A DNA stretch of 39,700 nucleotides from Paraburkholderia sp. SG-MS1. Lineage in GTDB: Bacteria > Pseudomonadota > Gammaproteobacteria > Burkholderiales > Burkholderiaceae. Both the position numbers and the translations under genes were made by a program. Position 1 is the first letter of the stretch. Each line of letters starts with the position of its first letter. The notes beneath the pieces were generated by a model. It did no database searches. It worked only from the letters and a program-made list of their open reading frames with translations, and had not been told where the DNA came from. The stretch is taken from positions 1 to 39,700 of the forward strand of contig NZ_NPIH01000081.1 of the NCBI RefSeq assembly GCF_012275575.1, in the 5' to 3' direction. Positions 17,435-26,928 of this stretch are shown here, in pieces.

Positions 17435-17557
17435 CGGCGTTTCCTTTCGAGTTGCGTGTGATATTCGAGCAACGCGCGCGCGGCAGAAGCGAAGCGGTTT
17501 GGGGGCGTCCCAATGGCTGAATCACCCCGCACGCCGCCGGTCCTCGAACGCCCCGGC

Positions 17558-18430
17558 TCAATCCTCAAGCGCCAGCCGGCCGGCCAGCGCACTCAGCGTG
17601 TCCCCGCACGGCGCGGCGAGCTTCAACGACAGCAACGGATCGGCGCGCGTGCGCCCGAGATTGATCGCGGCAATCGGCTTGCCCTGCCTCTGCGCCCACA
17701 CGCAGAAGCGATAACCGGAATACACCATCAGCGACGAGCCGGCCACGAGCACCGCATCCGCCGCGTCGAGCGCATGCGAGGCCGCTTCGACGCGCTCCTT
17801 CGGCACGCTTTCGCCGAAGAACACCACGGCCGGCTTCAGCAGACCACCACAGTTCGGGCACGCCGGAATGCGGAAGCCGCCGAGATCATGCCATTCGAGA
17901 TGCGCGTCGCCATCGGCGGCGGTTTCGGCGGTCACGTCCAGCAGCGCGGGATTGTTCGCTTCCAGCGTGTGCTGGATCGACGCGCGCGCATGCTGCGTCC
18001 CGCAATCGAGACACGTCACGCCGTCGATGCCGCCATGCAGTTCGATCACCGCGCGGCTGCCCGCGCGCTGATGCAGGCCGTCGACATTCTGCGTCACCAG
18101 CGTCGGCACATGGCCGGCCGCTTCGAGCCGGGCCAGCGCGGTATGCGCGGCGTTCGGCTGCGCCCGCGCGAGCACCGGCCAGCCGACCATGCTGCGCGCC
18201 CAGTAGCGCTGACGCATCGCGAGCGTGCCGAGGAACTCCTGCAGCGTGATCGGCGGCGAGCGCTTCCACTCGCCGTTGTCGTCGCGATAGCCGGGGATTC
18301 CCGAGTCGGTGCTCATGCCCGCGCCGGTCAGCACGAACAGGCGCGGATAACGCTGCACGAAGCGATGCAGGTCGTCGAGCGAGTGCGAGTCAGGCAAGGG
18401 TTCGAGAGGCGCGGGCTGAAGATCGGTCAT
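17558..18430 (-). CDS. Sirtuin-type NAD-dependent protein deacylase
   Basis: This 290-residue SIR2 protein removes acyl groups from lysines using NAD. The motifs are in order: LTGAGMSTDSGIPGYRD (NAD site), TQNVDGLH, the catalytic H132 in ELHGGI, two Zn-binding Cys pairs (CLDCG and CPNCGG), KPAVVFFGES and VLVAGSSLMVYSGYR. It belongs to the longer bacterial/SIRT4-like group, not the short CobB type. I start at ATG 18430 (MTDLQPAP); the frame to 18538 adds an alanine-rich tail of doubtful reality, and no good ribosome site distinguishes them. The oxidoreductase-like small gene is immediately upstream on the same strand. Confidence 0.93.
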   Translation of the reverse strand: MTDLQPAPLEPLPDSHSLDDLHRFVQRYPRLFVLTGAGMSTDSGIPGYRDDNGEWKRSPPITLQEFLGTLAMRQRYWARSMVGWPVLARAQPNAAHTALARLEAAGHVPTLVTQNVDGLHQRAGSRAVIELHGGIDGVTCLDCGTQHARASIQHTLEANNPALLDVTAETAADGDAHLEWHDLGGFRIPACPNCGGLLKPAVVFFGESVPKERVEAASHALDAADAVLVAGSSLMVYSGYRFCVWAQRQGKPIAAINLGRTRADPLLSLKLAAPCGDTLSALAGRLALED

Positions 18431-18480
18431 GACGGAGCACGGTGAAGACTGCGGCCTGGATGTGAAACCTTGCATGCCGT

Positions 18481-18684
18481 TCAACGAGGCGGGCGCGGCC
18501 TGGTTTGCCGCGCGGGTGTCGCGTGTCGCGCCTGCCACTCGGCGAGCGCGGTGCGATAGCGCGCGAGCGCTTCGTCGTAAAGATCGAAAATACAGGGACT
18601 ACAGCCGCTATGACAGCAGTCGTCGAGATCGGGCTGCGCAGGCGGCAACGGCTGCGGGTCGTCGCTGGGTATGGCTCGGGGCAC
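18481..18684 (-). CDS. Oxidoreductase-like small protein (Oxidored-like domain)
   Basis: This 67-residue protein starts at GTG 18684. The core DDCCHSGCSPCIFDLYDEALARY is the Cys-rich signature of the Oxidored-like family, found at the ends of some oxidoreductases and as stand-alone small proteins. Four cysteines in C-C-x2-C-x2-C suggest metal or thiol chemistry (inference). The proline-rich flanks are not conserved. It lies about 50 bases upstream of the sirtuin gene in the same direction and is probably co-transcribed with it. Confidence 0.78.
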   Translation of the reverse strand: MPRAIPSDDPQPLPPAQPDLDDCCHSGCSPCIFDLYDEALARYRTALAEWQARHATPARQTRPRPPR

Positions 18685-18763
18685 GGCGAATCGCGTTCCG
18701 TGAAAGACAGGAAGCGCCCAGTATAAGTTGATCCCGCATAGCGCGCTGCCTCCGCGCGCACGC

Positions 18764-19525
18764 TCAGCCCCGGCCCACGAACGGCATCTTGCTTGCCATG
18801 ATGGTCATGAACTGCACGTTCGCCGACAGCGGCAACCCGGCCATGTGCAGCACCGCGTCCGCGACGTGCCGCACGTCCATCAGCGGCTCGACGGCGATTT
18901 CGCCGTTGGCTTGCCGCACGCCGCGCGCCATCCGCGCGGCCATTTCGGTTTCCGCATTGCCGATGTCGATCTGCCCGCACACGATGTCGTACTGACGGCC
19001 GTCGAGCGACACGGCTTTCGTGAGGCCGGTGATCGCGTGTTTGGTGGCCGTATAGCCCACGCTGTTCGGCCGCGGCGCATGCGCGGAAATCGAGCCGTTG
19101 TTGATGATGCGGCCGCCACGCGGGCTCTGCGTTTTCATCAGGCCGAAGGCGGCCCGCGTACAGAGGAACACGCCGGTGAGATTGGTGTCGACGATGGAGC
19201 GCCATTCGTCGATATCGAGTTGATCGATATCGACGGGCGAGCCGTTGCGTCCCGCGTTGTTGAACAGCACGTCGAGCCGGCCGAAACGCTCGCGGATCTG
19301 ATCGAATAGCGCCGCGACGCTGGCGGCATCCGTCACGTCGCAGGCGACGGCGAGCGCTTCGCCGTTCAGGTGTTGTGCTTCCTGCGCCACGGCATCGAGC
19401 GCCGCCTGGCGGCGCCCGGCCAGCACCACGTGATAACCGTGTTCGAGCAGCCTGAGCGCACATGCGCGTCCGATGCCACTGCCTGCGCCCGTTACCAGCG
19501 CGATCTTTCTGATTTCTGTTTCCAT
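18764..19525 (-). CDS. SDR family oxidoreductase
   Basis: This is a 253-residue classical short-chain dehydrogenase. The cofactor motif TGAGSGIG is at residues 12-19 and NNAG at 89-92. The catalytic serine (S145 or S147), Y158 and K162 lie in [21 protein letters not shown]38-R39 after strand 2 suggests NADP preference. The start is ATG 19525, or GTG 19528 immediately before it; AGGAG lies 7 bases before the GTG. The longer frame to 19570 is not supported. The substrate is not predictable. Confidence 0.9.
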   Translation of the reverse strand: METEIRKIALVTGAGSGIGRACALRLLEHGYHVVLAGRRQAALDAVAQEAQHLNGEALAVACDVTDAASVAALFDQIRERFGRLDVLFNNAGRNGSPVDIDQLDIDEWRSIVDTNLTGVFLCTRAAFGLMKTQSPRGGRIINNGSISAHAPRPNSVGYTATKHAITGLTKAVSLDGRQYDIVCGQIDIGNAETEMAARMARGVRQANGEIAVEPLMDVRHVADAVLHMAGLPLSANVQFMTIMASKMPFVGRG

Positions 19526-19795
19526 CACTGTGTGTCTCCTGTCGACCTCGATGCTCACAAGCGCGCGCACTCGCGGCGCACACGCAAGCGCGCCGCCCCG
19601 GCACCATACCGCAGCGGATTGCCAATCACAAACGCCCCTCCACGGTCGCCTCGTCTTTCATCGTGCTTTCATTTGCAACCATTCCTGACACCCGCGCGTC
19701 ACACCGAGCATCAATGGTATCTTTCGCGGCTGCGCGTGATGCGCAGGATTCATGGCCTTCCCGGACGGAAGAAGGCAGACAGGAAGCACGCTTTG

Positions 19796-20653
19796 ATGAA
19801 CGAATTCTCCACGACGCCGCACGGCGCCCAGCCCGCGCCGCCGCGCCGCTGGCCGCTAACCGGCTATCCCGCGATGCTCACCGCGACCGCCGCATGGCAC
19901 GTCATCGTGCTGGCCGGCTGGCTGCTGGCGCCCGCCGCGTGGCTCTGGTGGCTCACCGCGATCTTCGTGAACCACGCCATTTTCACGGTGACCGGCCTGC
20001 TGCCGCGCACTTCGCTGCTGGGTCCGAACTGGACGCGCCTGCCGGCAGGCGCGCGCAACGCGGACGCCATCGCGCTGACCATCGACGACGGCCCCGATCC
20101 CGTCGTCACACCGCAAGTGCTCGATCTGCTCGACACGTTCGGCGTGCGCGCCACGTTCTTCTGCATCGGCGCGAACGTGCAGCGCTATCCGGCGCTCGCC
20201 CGCGATATCGTCGCGCGAGGCCATGCGCTCGAAAATCATTCGCAGGTACACGTGCACACTTTTTCCGTGACGTTGCCAGGCGCGCTCACGCGTGAGATCG
20301 ACGCCGCGCAACGCACGTTCGAAGCAGTGTGCGGCGAGCGGCCGATGTTTTTCCGCGCCCCCGCGGGCTTGCGCAACATCTTTCTCGAACCCGTGCTGCG
20401 CAAGCTCGACTTGCGGCTGGCGGCATGGACGCGGCGCGGCTACGACACGCGCGAGCGCGATCCCCGCGTGGTCGCGCGACGGCTGCTCGACGGTCTCGCG
20501 GCGCGCGACATTCTGCTGCTGCACGACGGCAATGCTGCGCTCACGACCGAAGGCACGCCGCTGATTCTCGCGGTGCTGCCGAAGGTGATCGAGGCGGCGC
20601 GGCAAAAACAGTTGCGCTTCGTTACGTTGAGAGAAGCGCGCATCGATGCGTGA
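19796..20653 (+). CDS. Polysaccharide deacetylase (NodB homology) membrane protein
   Basis: This 285-residue protein has two hydrophobic helices (about 27-48 and 50-67) and then a NodB domain outside the membrane. The metal and catalytic motifs are complete: TIDDGPDP (95-102), HSQVH (148-152), RAPAG (187-191) and LLHDG (241-245). It probably removes acetyl groups from an envelope or exopolysaccharide amino sugar. Start ATG 19796 has AGGAAG upstream; ATG 19738 would add 20 basic residues. It is divergent from the SDR gene and converges on the DUF2252 gene with a 42-base gap. Confidence 0.9.
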   Translation: MNEFSTTPHGAQPAPPRRWPLTGYPAMLTATAAWHVIVLAGWLLAPAAWLWWLTAIFVNHAIFTVTGLLPRTSLLGPNWTRLPAGARNADAIALTIDDGPDPVVTPQVLDLLDTFGVRATFFCIGANVQRYPALARDIVARGHALENHSQVHVHTFSVTLPGALTREIDAAQRTFEAVCGERPMFFRAPAGLRNIFLEPVLRKLDLRLAAWTRRGYDTRERDPRVVARRLLDGLAARDILLLHDGNAALTTEGTPLILAVLPKVIEAARQKQLRFVTLREARIDA

Positions 20654-20695
20654 AGCGGGCGGGTGGTGGAGCAACCTGCATCCGCCCCACTCCCT

Positions 20696-22108
20696 TCATC
20701 CTCCAAAATCCGCCGCCATATCCTCATCCGTACGCGCCTCCAGTTCACCGCTGCGGCACGCCTTGAGAAACACGTCATAGTCGCGTTCCACCTGGTCCGC
20801 GTAGCTCGTCGCGTAGCCGGTCAGCGCTTCCGCGAACTGATCGCCTCGGCCGATATACGCGCTCACCTCGATCGCCTGGCCGCTCGCCTTTGCATGCGCG
20901 CGCACCATGATCCAGCCGCATAGTCGCGCATAGCCTTCCAGCAGATCGTTATCGAACAGGTCGAGATTCGCCGACAGCTTCATCTCGCGCAGTTGACGAA
21001 AATAGAAATGCCGGCCGAGCGGACCCGTGGCCCAGCCCAGAAAGATGTCGCTCGTAGCCTGCAACATGCGCTGCCCCTGCACGACGCGCTCGCCCTCGTG
21101 CGCGAGCGGCCGTGACGTATGAAACCGCGCGATCACCGACGGCCGCGCCTCTTTCATTTGCAGGAGCAGCGGCCTGCCCATGTGATCGACCAGCAGCAGC
21201 GCGAGGCAACGCGTACCGACGCCGCCCACGCCCACTACCCTGAACACGATGTCCTGCACGGAGAAATGATTCAGCAGCTCACGCCGGTCGTGCGGCATCG
21301 TCTTCAGGTACTCGCCCCACATGCGTTCGAGCAGCTTGCGCCAGTGGACGCCACCGTACATCTCGGTCTCTTCCTGCGTGAACAGCGTGTGGGTGCCGTG
21401 CACGTGAAAGAGCGCCGGTGGCGCGTCGCGAATGGTCCAGTGATCGCCTGCATATATAGCCATTTTTTCGAGCGCGCTTTCGTGTGTTCGCGCGGCCGCC
21501 TTTTCCATGCCGCGCCGCACACTGCGCCGCCGCTCGGGTGACAGCGTGGTTTCCGCCATGCGGTCGAACGTGATGCGGTCGTACCAAAGTTCGAGCGCAC
21601 CCAATTGCGCGTAGTGCGCCATGCGGTCGCGATACTCCCGTACGGCGGTCATCACGAGGTGCTCGGCGGTGCCGCGGCTCAGCCGCATATGACGCGCGGC
21701 CACCACGAGGCTCGCGCTGAGGCGTTTCAAGTCCCATTCGAACGGGCCGACCGACGCTTCATCGAAGTCGTTCAGGTCGAACACAAGTTGCCGCTCGGGC
21801 GTGGTGAAGCCACCGAAATTCATCAGATGGCCGTCGCCGCAGATCGGAATGGTCAGGCCGCTGTCGTGAACCTTGCTGAGATCGTGCGCGTGCAACAGCG
21901 CGGCGCCGCGAAAAAACGCAAACGGCGATGCCGCCATGCGCCCATGGCGCAGCGGCACGAGACGCCCGACCCGGCCTTCGCTGCTCTGCTTCAACAGGTC
22001 GATCGGGTTGCGATGCAGTTCGCCTACTGTGCGATGGCTCGAACGTTTCGACTGCTCACGGGCGGCACGGCCACGGGCCTCCCGTTCAGCGATGGTGCTG
22101 GCTTTCAT
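20696..22108 (-). CDS. DUF2252 family protein
   Basis: This 470-residue protein shows the DUF2252 pattern: HRNPIDLLKQSSEGRVGRLVPLRHGRM, SPFAFFRGAA, CGDGHLMNFGGF, FDLNDFDEASVGPFEWDLKRL and, later, LLLQMKEARPS. The D-x-H-x-x-N and D-F-D-E blocks resemble the catalytic and metal loops of kinase-like phosphotransferases, so an aminoglycoside-kinase-like fold is suspected, but no activity is established. ATG 22108 has GGAG upstream; the GTG at 22168 is less likely. It is cytoplasmic, with no signal peptide. Confidence 0.88.
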   Translation of the reverse strand: MKASTIAEREARGRAAREQSKRSSHRTVGELHRNPIDLLKQSSEGRVGRLVPLRHGRMAASPFAFFRGAALLHAHDLSKVHDSGLTIPICGDGHLMNFGGFTTPERQLVFDLNDFDEASVGPFEWDLKRLSASLVVAARHMRLSRGTAEHLVMTAVREYRDRMAHYAQLGALELWYDRITFDRMAETTLSPERRRSVRRGMEKAAARTHESALEKMAIYAGDHWTIRDAPPALFHVHGTHTLFTQEETEMYGGVHWRKLLERMWGEYLKTMPHDRRELLNHFSVQDIVFRVVGVGGVGTRCLALLLVDHMGRPLLLQMKEARPSVIARFHTSRPLAHEGERVVQGQRMLQATSDIFLGWATGPLGRHFYFRQLREMKLSANLDLFDNDLLEGYARLCGWIMVRAHAKASGQAIEVSAYIGRGDQFAEALTGYATSYADQVERDYDVFLKACRSGELEARTDEDMAADFGG

Positions 22109-22228
22109 GCGCTTCTCCGTTTTGGGCGAGTCTTGACCGGCGGTTCCTGAGACTTCTTTTACTGGCACGACAAAAGCAAAACATCAGGGGCGCGAGGCGT
22201 CGTCGAACGGAGTCCTTCGCGGGAATCG

Positions 22229-22263
22229 CCTTCGAACTTCGAACTTCGAACTTCGAACTTCGA
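22229..22263. repeat. Five tandem copies of CTTCGAA
   Basis: There are five exact 7-base units in a row, each with the palindrome TTCGAA. The array can fold on itself and is prone to slippage. It sits 120 bases upstream of the DUF2252 start. Confidence 0.95.
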
Positions 22264-22457
22264 ACCGCGATCATAACGGCCGGCGACAGGCGATCGGTAA
22301 AAATGTTGCCTCGCTATATTCGACCACGACGGTCGCTCACTTAAGGCTGCCACCTGGGTCGCGGCCATTTGTCATGCGAGCAGCGGACAAAATTACCGGG
22401 ACGCGCATTTCAAACTAACCATTTGGTGAATTTCTCTTGTTTCCTCACCCGACGCAC

Positions 22458-22484
22458 TTCAGCTATAGCGAATCCAGCCGTTTA
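22458..22484 (+). promoter_or_regulatory. Possible sigma28 (FliA) promoter of motAB
   Basis: TTCAG, 14 bases, then GCCGTTTA resembles the flagellar class III pattern (-10 GCCGATAA, six of eight matched). It would give a leader of about 90 bases. It rests on motif matching and the fact that motAB is usually FliA-controlled. Confidence 0.35.
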
Positions 22485-22579
22485 CCCATCCATACAGAAC
22501 TTTTATGACGCACGAAAAAAAACCCTTGAATTAGGGCTCGTTCTGAACGGACGTGCGTCGCGTAAGAAACGGAGAGAGT

Positions 22580-23449
22580 ATGTTTGTCGCAATCGGCTGG
22601 GTGGTGGTCATCGCTTCCGTGATCGGTAGCTTTATCGGCGTGGGGGGCCATTTGCCGGCGCTCGTTCAACCGTTCGAACTACTGTGCATTTTCGGCGCGG
22701 CAATCGGCGCGTTCGTCGTGAGCAATCCGACTTCCACGCTGAAGAAAACCCTCAAGGCGATTCCTTCGTGCTTCAAGAGCGGCGGCTATACCAAGGAAAA
22801 ATATCTGGAGTTGATCGCCCTGCTTTACGAGCTGCTGCAGAAGGCGCGCAAGGAAGGGATGATGTCGCTCGAAGCCGACGTCGCCACACCCGAGGAAAGC
22901 GTGATCTTCCAGAAGTACTCGCACGTGCTCAAGGATCACCATCTGCTCGATTTCATCGTCGACTATCTGCGCATGATGTCCGGCGGCAACGTCAACGTGC
23001 TGGAAGTGCAGGACCTGATGGACGAGGAACTGGCCACGCATCATGCGGAGGCTTCGGTCGCGGCCAACGCGATCCAGAAAATGGCCGACGGCCTGCCCGC
23101 GTTCGGCATCGTCGCCGCGGTGATGGGCGTCGTTCACACGATGGGCTCCGTGGGCGCGCCGCCCGCCGTGCTCGGCGAGATGATCGCCGGCGCGCTGGTC
23201 GGCACCTTCCTCGGCATCCTGCTCGCGTATGGCTTCATTGGCCCGGTGGCGGATCTGCTCAACGCGAAGGGACGCGCCGAAGCGAAGCCGTATCAATGCG
23301 TGAAGGCCGTCCTGCTTGCATCGCTGTCTGGCTACGCGCCGCCGATTGCCGTCGAATTCGGCCGCAAGGTGCTGTTCACCGCCGACCGCCCGAGCTTCCA
23401 GGAACTCGACGACGCAGTCCGCGCCACCAAGATGCCGAAGTCGGCCTGA
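22580..23449 (+). CDS. motA: Flagellar motor stator protein MotA
   Basis: This is a 289-residue inner-membrane stator subunit with four membrane segments: two near the N-terminus (VAIGWVVVIASVIGSFIGV and LLCIFGAAIGAFVV), then a large cytoplasmic loop, then GIVAAVMGVVHTMGSV and MIAGALVGTFLGILLAYGFIGP. The torque-loop charges are kept in QKARKEGMMSLEAD, matching R90 and E98 of E. coli, and the proline before the third helix is present (GLPAFGIV). ATG 22580 has GGAGA at close spacing. With MotB it forms the proton channel that drives flagellar rotation. motB follows after 14 bases. No che or other flagellar genes are in the window. Confidence 0.95.
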   Translation: MFVAIGWVVVIASVIGSFIGVGGHLPALVQPFELLCIFGAAIGAFVVSNPTSTLKKTLKAIPSCFKSGGYTKEKYLELIALLYELLQKARKEGMMSLEADVATPEESVIFQKYSHVLKDHHLLDFIVDYLRMMSGGNVNVLEVQDLMDEELATHHAEASVAANAIQKMADGLPAFGIVAAVMGVVHTMGSVGAPPAVLGEMIAGALVGTFLGILLAYGFIGPVADLLNAKGRAEAKPYQCVKAVLLASLSGYAPPIAVEFGRKVLFTADRPSFQELDDAVRATKMPKSA

Positions 23450-23463
23450 CACGGAGCGGCACG

Positions 23464-24456
23464 ATGAGCGAAAGAAGATCGCGCGCGTCGCAGCAAGCCG
23501 AGACGCCGGCCCCGGTAATCGTGCGCCGCTCGAAAAAGGCCGACGATCATGGCGCGCATCACGGCGGCGCATGGAAGATCGCGTACGCCGATTTCGTCAC
23601 CGCGATGATGGCGTTCTTCCTGCTGATGTGGTTGCTCGGCTCCACGTCGAAGTACGACAAGCAGGGCATCGAGGACTACTTCAACACACCGCTGTCGAGC
23701 CTGCTCGGCGGCAACGAGGGCACGGCTGCGGCGCGGCCGAGCGTGGTGCAAGGCGGCGGCCGCGACATTGCCGACACGCGCCCCGCCGAGGGCAGAAAGA
23801 GTCAGACCGAGCCAACCCAACCGTCCGCCGCTACGCCGAGCGCGACGCCGCCCGCCGATGCGGCGCGCTTGCAGCAGTTGAAGGCAAAGCTCACCGCGTT
23901 GATCGAGCAGAGCCCTGCGTTGAAAGCATTCAAGGATCAGATCCGCATTTCGATCACGAACGAAGGGCTGCGCATCGAGATCGTCGATTCACACAACCGG
24001 CCGATGTTCGCCTCCGGCAGTCCGAAGCTGCAGCCCTACGCTGTGACGATCCTCACGCAGATCGGCGCCGCGCTGAACGACGTCGACAACCGTATTTCGA
24101 TTGCGGGCCACACGGACGCGGTACCGTACACGGCGGGGCCGGAAGGCTATTCGAACTGGGAGTTGTCGTCCGAACGCGCGAACGCCGCGCGCCGCGCGCT
24201 GGTGGCGGGCGGCATGCATGGCGAGAAGCTGCTGCAGGTGCGCGGGCTCGCCGACGTATTGCCGCTCAACAGCCATGTCGCCGATGAGCCGACCAATCGG
24301 CGCATCAGTATTCTCGTGTTGAACAAGGCCGCGGAACTGGCGTTCTTCCACGATGGAGGGCGAACCACGATCGACGAAACCTCGCCGGCGAGTGCTGCCG
24401 TTCCCGAGGTGATCGGACGCTTGCGGCCGGTGAGCGGCTCGCGCGGCACGCCTTAG
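23464..24456 (+). CDS. motB: Flagellar motor stator protein MotB
   Basis: This is a 330-residue protein with one membrane helix and a periplasmic peptidoglycan-binding domain. The helix KIAYADFVTAMMAFFLLMWLL carries the proton-carrying aspartate D43. A plug and linker region (about 65-140) is rich in Pro, Ala and Thr. The OmpA-like domain (about 165-290) has AGHTDAVPYTAG, NWELSSERANAARRALV and DEPTNRRISILV. ATG 23464 has GGAG upstream, 14 bases after the motA stop. The C-terminal tail past 290 is variable. It converges on a minus-strand TPS gene about 75 bases downstream. Confidence 0.95.
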   Translation: MSERRSRASQQAETPAPVIVRRSKKADDHGAHHGGAWKIAYADFVTAMMAFFLLMWLLGSTSKYDKQGIEDYFNTPLSSLLGGNEGTAAARPSVVQGGGRDIADTRPAEGRKSQTEPTQPSAATPSATPPADAARLQQLKAKLTALIEQSPALKAFKDQIRISITNEGLRIEIVDSHNRPMFASGSPKLQPYAVTILTQIGAALNDVDNRISIAGHTDAVPYTAGPEGYSNWELSSERANAARRALVAGGMHGEKLLQVRGLADVLPLNSHVADEPTNRRISILVLNKAAELAFFHDGGRTTIDETSPASAAVPEVIGRLRPVSGSRGTP

Positions 24457-24531
24457 GATCTCAAGATGGCGCAAGCGTCGGCAGCGCAGTGTCGCTTGAT
24501 GTCCTTCGTCGAGGCATGAGGCGCCGGTGGT

Positions 24532-26928
24532 TCACTGCGCAAGCTGCCAGCGCAAAACAGGATGCGTCGCTCCCACCGGCATCGCCCATACGCCGGTCGA
24601 GTTGAAGCCATACGACACGAACGACGACGGCGTCGCCATCTGAGCGCTGGAGAGCCCGTTCGCAGCCGGAACTCCCGTGCCGTAGACGACGCCCACGGCC
24701 GCGCTCGTCGTGTCCTTGTTCCAGTACACGTCGTTCGCGATCGAGCCTGAGTTGCTGCGCGCGATCCCGATCGGCTCGTAGAACGGCTGCGTGACCGCGC
24801 CCGTCGCGAACGACTGGCTGATCGCCCCGAGGTTGGTGACGACCAGCGCCGCGCCGCCGCACGGCGTGCCAATGGCGCCGCGGCAGTGGCCAAGGAGCGT
24901 CGTCGGACCCGTGGCATACGATTGGCTGATCGACCCGCTGTTGTAGCCGACGAGGCCGCCCGCGCCTGCATTGACATAACCCGACGACAACATCGCCCCG
25001 CTGGCGTACGACTGGACAATCGCGCCGGAATTTGCGCCGGCAAGGCCTCCCAGCGTGCCGCCCGTGGTGGCCGTGACGCTGCTCGACGAGCGCAGCACGG
25101 TGCCGGAGTTGCCGCCGACGAGTCCACCGGTGATCGTGAAATCGATGCTCGAAGAATCGCTGCTCGCCAGGTTGCCCGATGTGTCGACGCGCACGACCGT
25201 CCCCTCGTTCATGCCCGCCAGCATCCCTACGTAACCGTACACGTTGGCGCCCAGTCTTCCGCTGCCGTTCACGCTCAGGTTGCGCACCACCGCTGCGTTG
25301 CCGATCACGCCGAACAGGCCCATCAACTGCGGGTCGTTCGGGTCAATGGGCAGCCATGGTTCTAGCGTCAGCGAACTGATTGATTTTCCCTGCCCGTCGA
25401 ACTGGCCGGAAAACGGCGTCCCGGCGTTGCCGATCGGAACATACGAGCCGTCGCTCGTCGATCCAGCGTCGATGTTCCTCCCGAGCGCGTAGTTTCCGGC
25501 GAGATCGCTGGCGACGTTCTTCAGGTCGGTCATCGAATTGACGAGCTTGTAGGCGGTGATTTGCGTCATGAGCCCGCTGTATGCAGGCGGTGTCCACGCC
25601 GCATTTTTCATTTGCGTGCCGGCGGTGTAGGCGCCGTTCATGTCGTAAAAGGCGCCAACGGCACCCGTGCTGGCCGACCAGTCGATGACGCCGTGGTTGG
25701 CGATGCCCGCGCCGTTGTCGATGCCCGAAGCGTCCGCGCGCAAGCTCAGGTTGCCCGCGCCCTGGTTCGCGATCGTCGCGCCGGTTGCGATGGAGACATG
25801 GCGGTAGGCCGCGAGCGTGAGGGAAGCCGGACCGTGCCAGCGCATATCAGCGCCGACGTTCACGTCGCCGCTCGCGCCGTCGGCGCCCGTCGTGGTGACG
25901 TCGACCGAGGTGCCCGCGTTCAGGCTGCGCTGCAACGAACGCGCGGCGGCGTCATCGATCGTGAAAGCCGGGGTTGAGAGATGCCAATTCCCCGCCTTGA
26001 TCGCCGCCTGTTTGCCGAACGCGAGCTTCGCCGCGTCCGTCTCGACCGTTCCGCCTCCGCCGTCTGCGTTGGTTGCCGCGATTGTGCCGGACTGCCCGAC
26101 CAGACCGCCGTCCGCGACGAGCCAGACGTGACCGTCGCGACTAGCGGTGCCGCTCGCGCGAATGCGGGTGCCGCGGCCCGCGAGCGCGTAGACGTTCCCA
26201 TCGGCGGCTTGCAGGCTGATCTGCGCGGCTTTGATACGCCCCTGATTGACGACGTCGCCCTGACTGCCCGTTTCCACGAACACCTGCATGCTGCTCGCGC
26301 AATCCTGCAGCAGCACCTGTTCGCCTGCGGCCATCTCCACCGTGCCGTTGGGCGCTCTGACGCTGCCGGCATTGACGACTGTGCGTCGCGCGATCAGGAA
26401 CACATCGCCGCCGCTGGAGCTGATTCTGCCCAGGTTGATCACGCTCGCATTCGACTTGCCCGACAGCGTCAAAGCATCACCGCCATTCGCGAAAGCGTCG
26501 TTGCGCAGATCGAGCGTGGTCGCGACGAACCGTCCGCCTGTGCTGATGACGCCCGACGGCCCCACGACGATCCCTTGCGGATTGATCAGATACACGCTGC
26601 CTGTCGCATTCAGGCGGCCGAGAATCGCCGAAGGCGAGCCGGCCGTCACACGATTGAGCGTCGCGCCGGAGCCATTGTCGAACATGACGGTGCTGCCCTT
26701 GCCGATCGAGAAGCTGTTCCAGTCGATCACTGCGCGAGTCGAGCCGGGTTGCGTGACGAGCAAGACGGTGCCGTTGCCGGTCAACGTCCCGGCTCCAGCG
26801 ACAAAATGGCCGCCTTGCGGCAGGACGCCAGCGGCGAACGCACGCTGCGCGAAGGGCAATCCGGCAAGCGCAATAGTGATGAGAAGCGCGATGCGCCGCA
26901 TCGGCCGAATGGCAAACGGAGGTCTCAT
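24532..26928 (-). CDS. TPS exoprotein (TpsA) with GLUG-like repeats, copy 1
   Basis: This is a 798-residue secreted cargo of a two-partner secretion system. The signal peptide ends near AFA-AGV (residue 32). The filamentous-haemagglutinin-type TPS domain follows (about 33-280), with IDWNSFSIGKGSTVMFDN, LNRVTAGSPSAILG and NPQGI (116-120). The middle has beta-helix-type sequence. The last third has GLUG-like repeats such as GGLVGGNSGTV, GGLAGANSGAI and GGLVGYNSGSI. It ends GVWAMPVGATHPVLRWQLA plus Q, almost the same as the second TpsA. ATG 26928 has AAGGAGGG close upstream. It follows the TpsB gene on the same strand after 241 bases. It is short for the family, where adhesins commonly exceed 1,500 residues. 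An adhesin role is inference. Confidence 0.88.
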   Translation of the reverse strand: MRPPFAIRPMRRIALLITIALAGLPFAQRAFAAGVLPQGGHFVAGAGTLTGNGTVLLVTQPGSTRAVIDWNSFSIGKGSTVMFDNGSGATLNRVTAGSPSAILGRLNATGSVYLINPQGIVVGPSGVISTGGRFVATTLDLRNDAFANGGDALTLSGKSNASVINLGRISSSGGDVFLIARRTVVNAGSVRAPNGTVEMAAGEQVLLQDCASSMQVFVETGSQGDVVNQGRIKAAQISLQAADGNVYALAGRGTRIRASGTASRDGHVWLVADGGLVGQSGTIAATNADGGGGTVETDAAKLAFGKQAAIKAGNWHLSTPAFTIDDAAARSLQRSLNAGTSVDVTTTGADGASGDVNVGADMRWHGPASLTLAAYRHVSIATGATIANQGAGNLSLRADASGIDNGAGIANHGVIDWSASTGAVGAFYDMNGAYTAGTQMKNAAWTPPAYSGLMTQITAYKLVNSMTDLKNVASDLAGNYALGRNIDAGSTSDGSYVPIGNAGTPFSGQFDGQGKSISSLTLEPWLPIDPNDPQLMGLFGVIGNAAVVRNLSVNGSGRLGANVYGYVGMLAGMNEGTVVRVDTSGNLASSDSSSIDFTITGGLVGGNSGTVLRSSSSVTATTGGTLGGLAGANSGAIVQSYASGAMLSSGYVNAGAGGLVGYNSGSISQSYATGPTTLLGHCRGAIGTPCGGAALVVTNLGAISQSFATGAVTQPFYEPIGIARSNSGSIANDVYWNKDTTSAAVGVVYGTGVPAANGLSSAQMATPSSFVSYGFNSTGVWAMPVGATHPVLRWQLAQ

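Larger units (their letters stand above)
22109..22579. other. Divergent region between DUF2252 and motA
   Basis: This 471-base gap is AT-richer than its neighbours. It holds five tandem CTTCGAA units (22229-22263), a possible flagellar sigma28 promoter (22458-22484), and the motA leader with a small CCCT-AGGG hairpin. There is no supported gene; the short minus-strand frames here come from the repeat. Confidence 0.6.

Noticed and set aside
22086..22368. Minus-strand frames reading repeated SKFEVRS
   Set aside because: They arise from translation of the CTTCGAA tandem repeat, a common annotation artefact.
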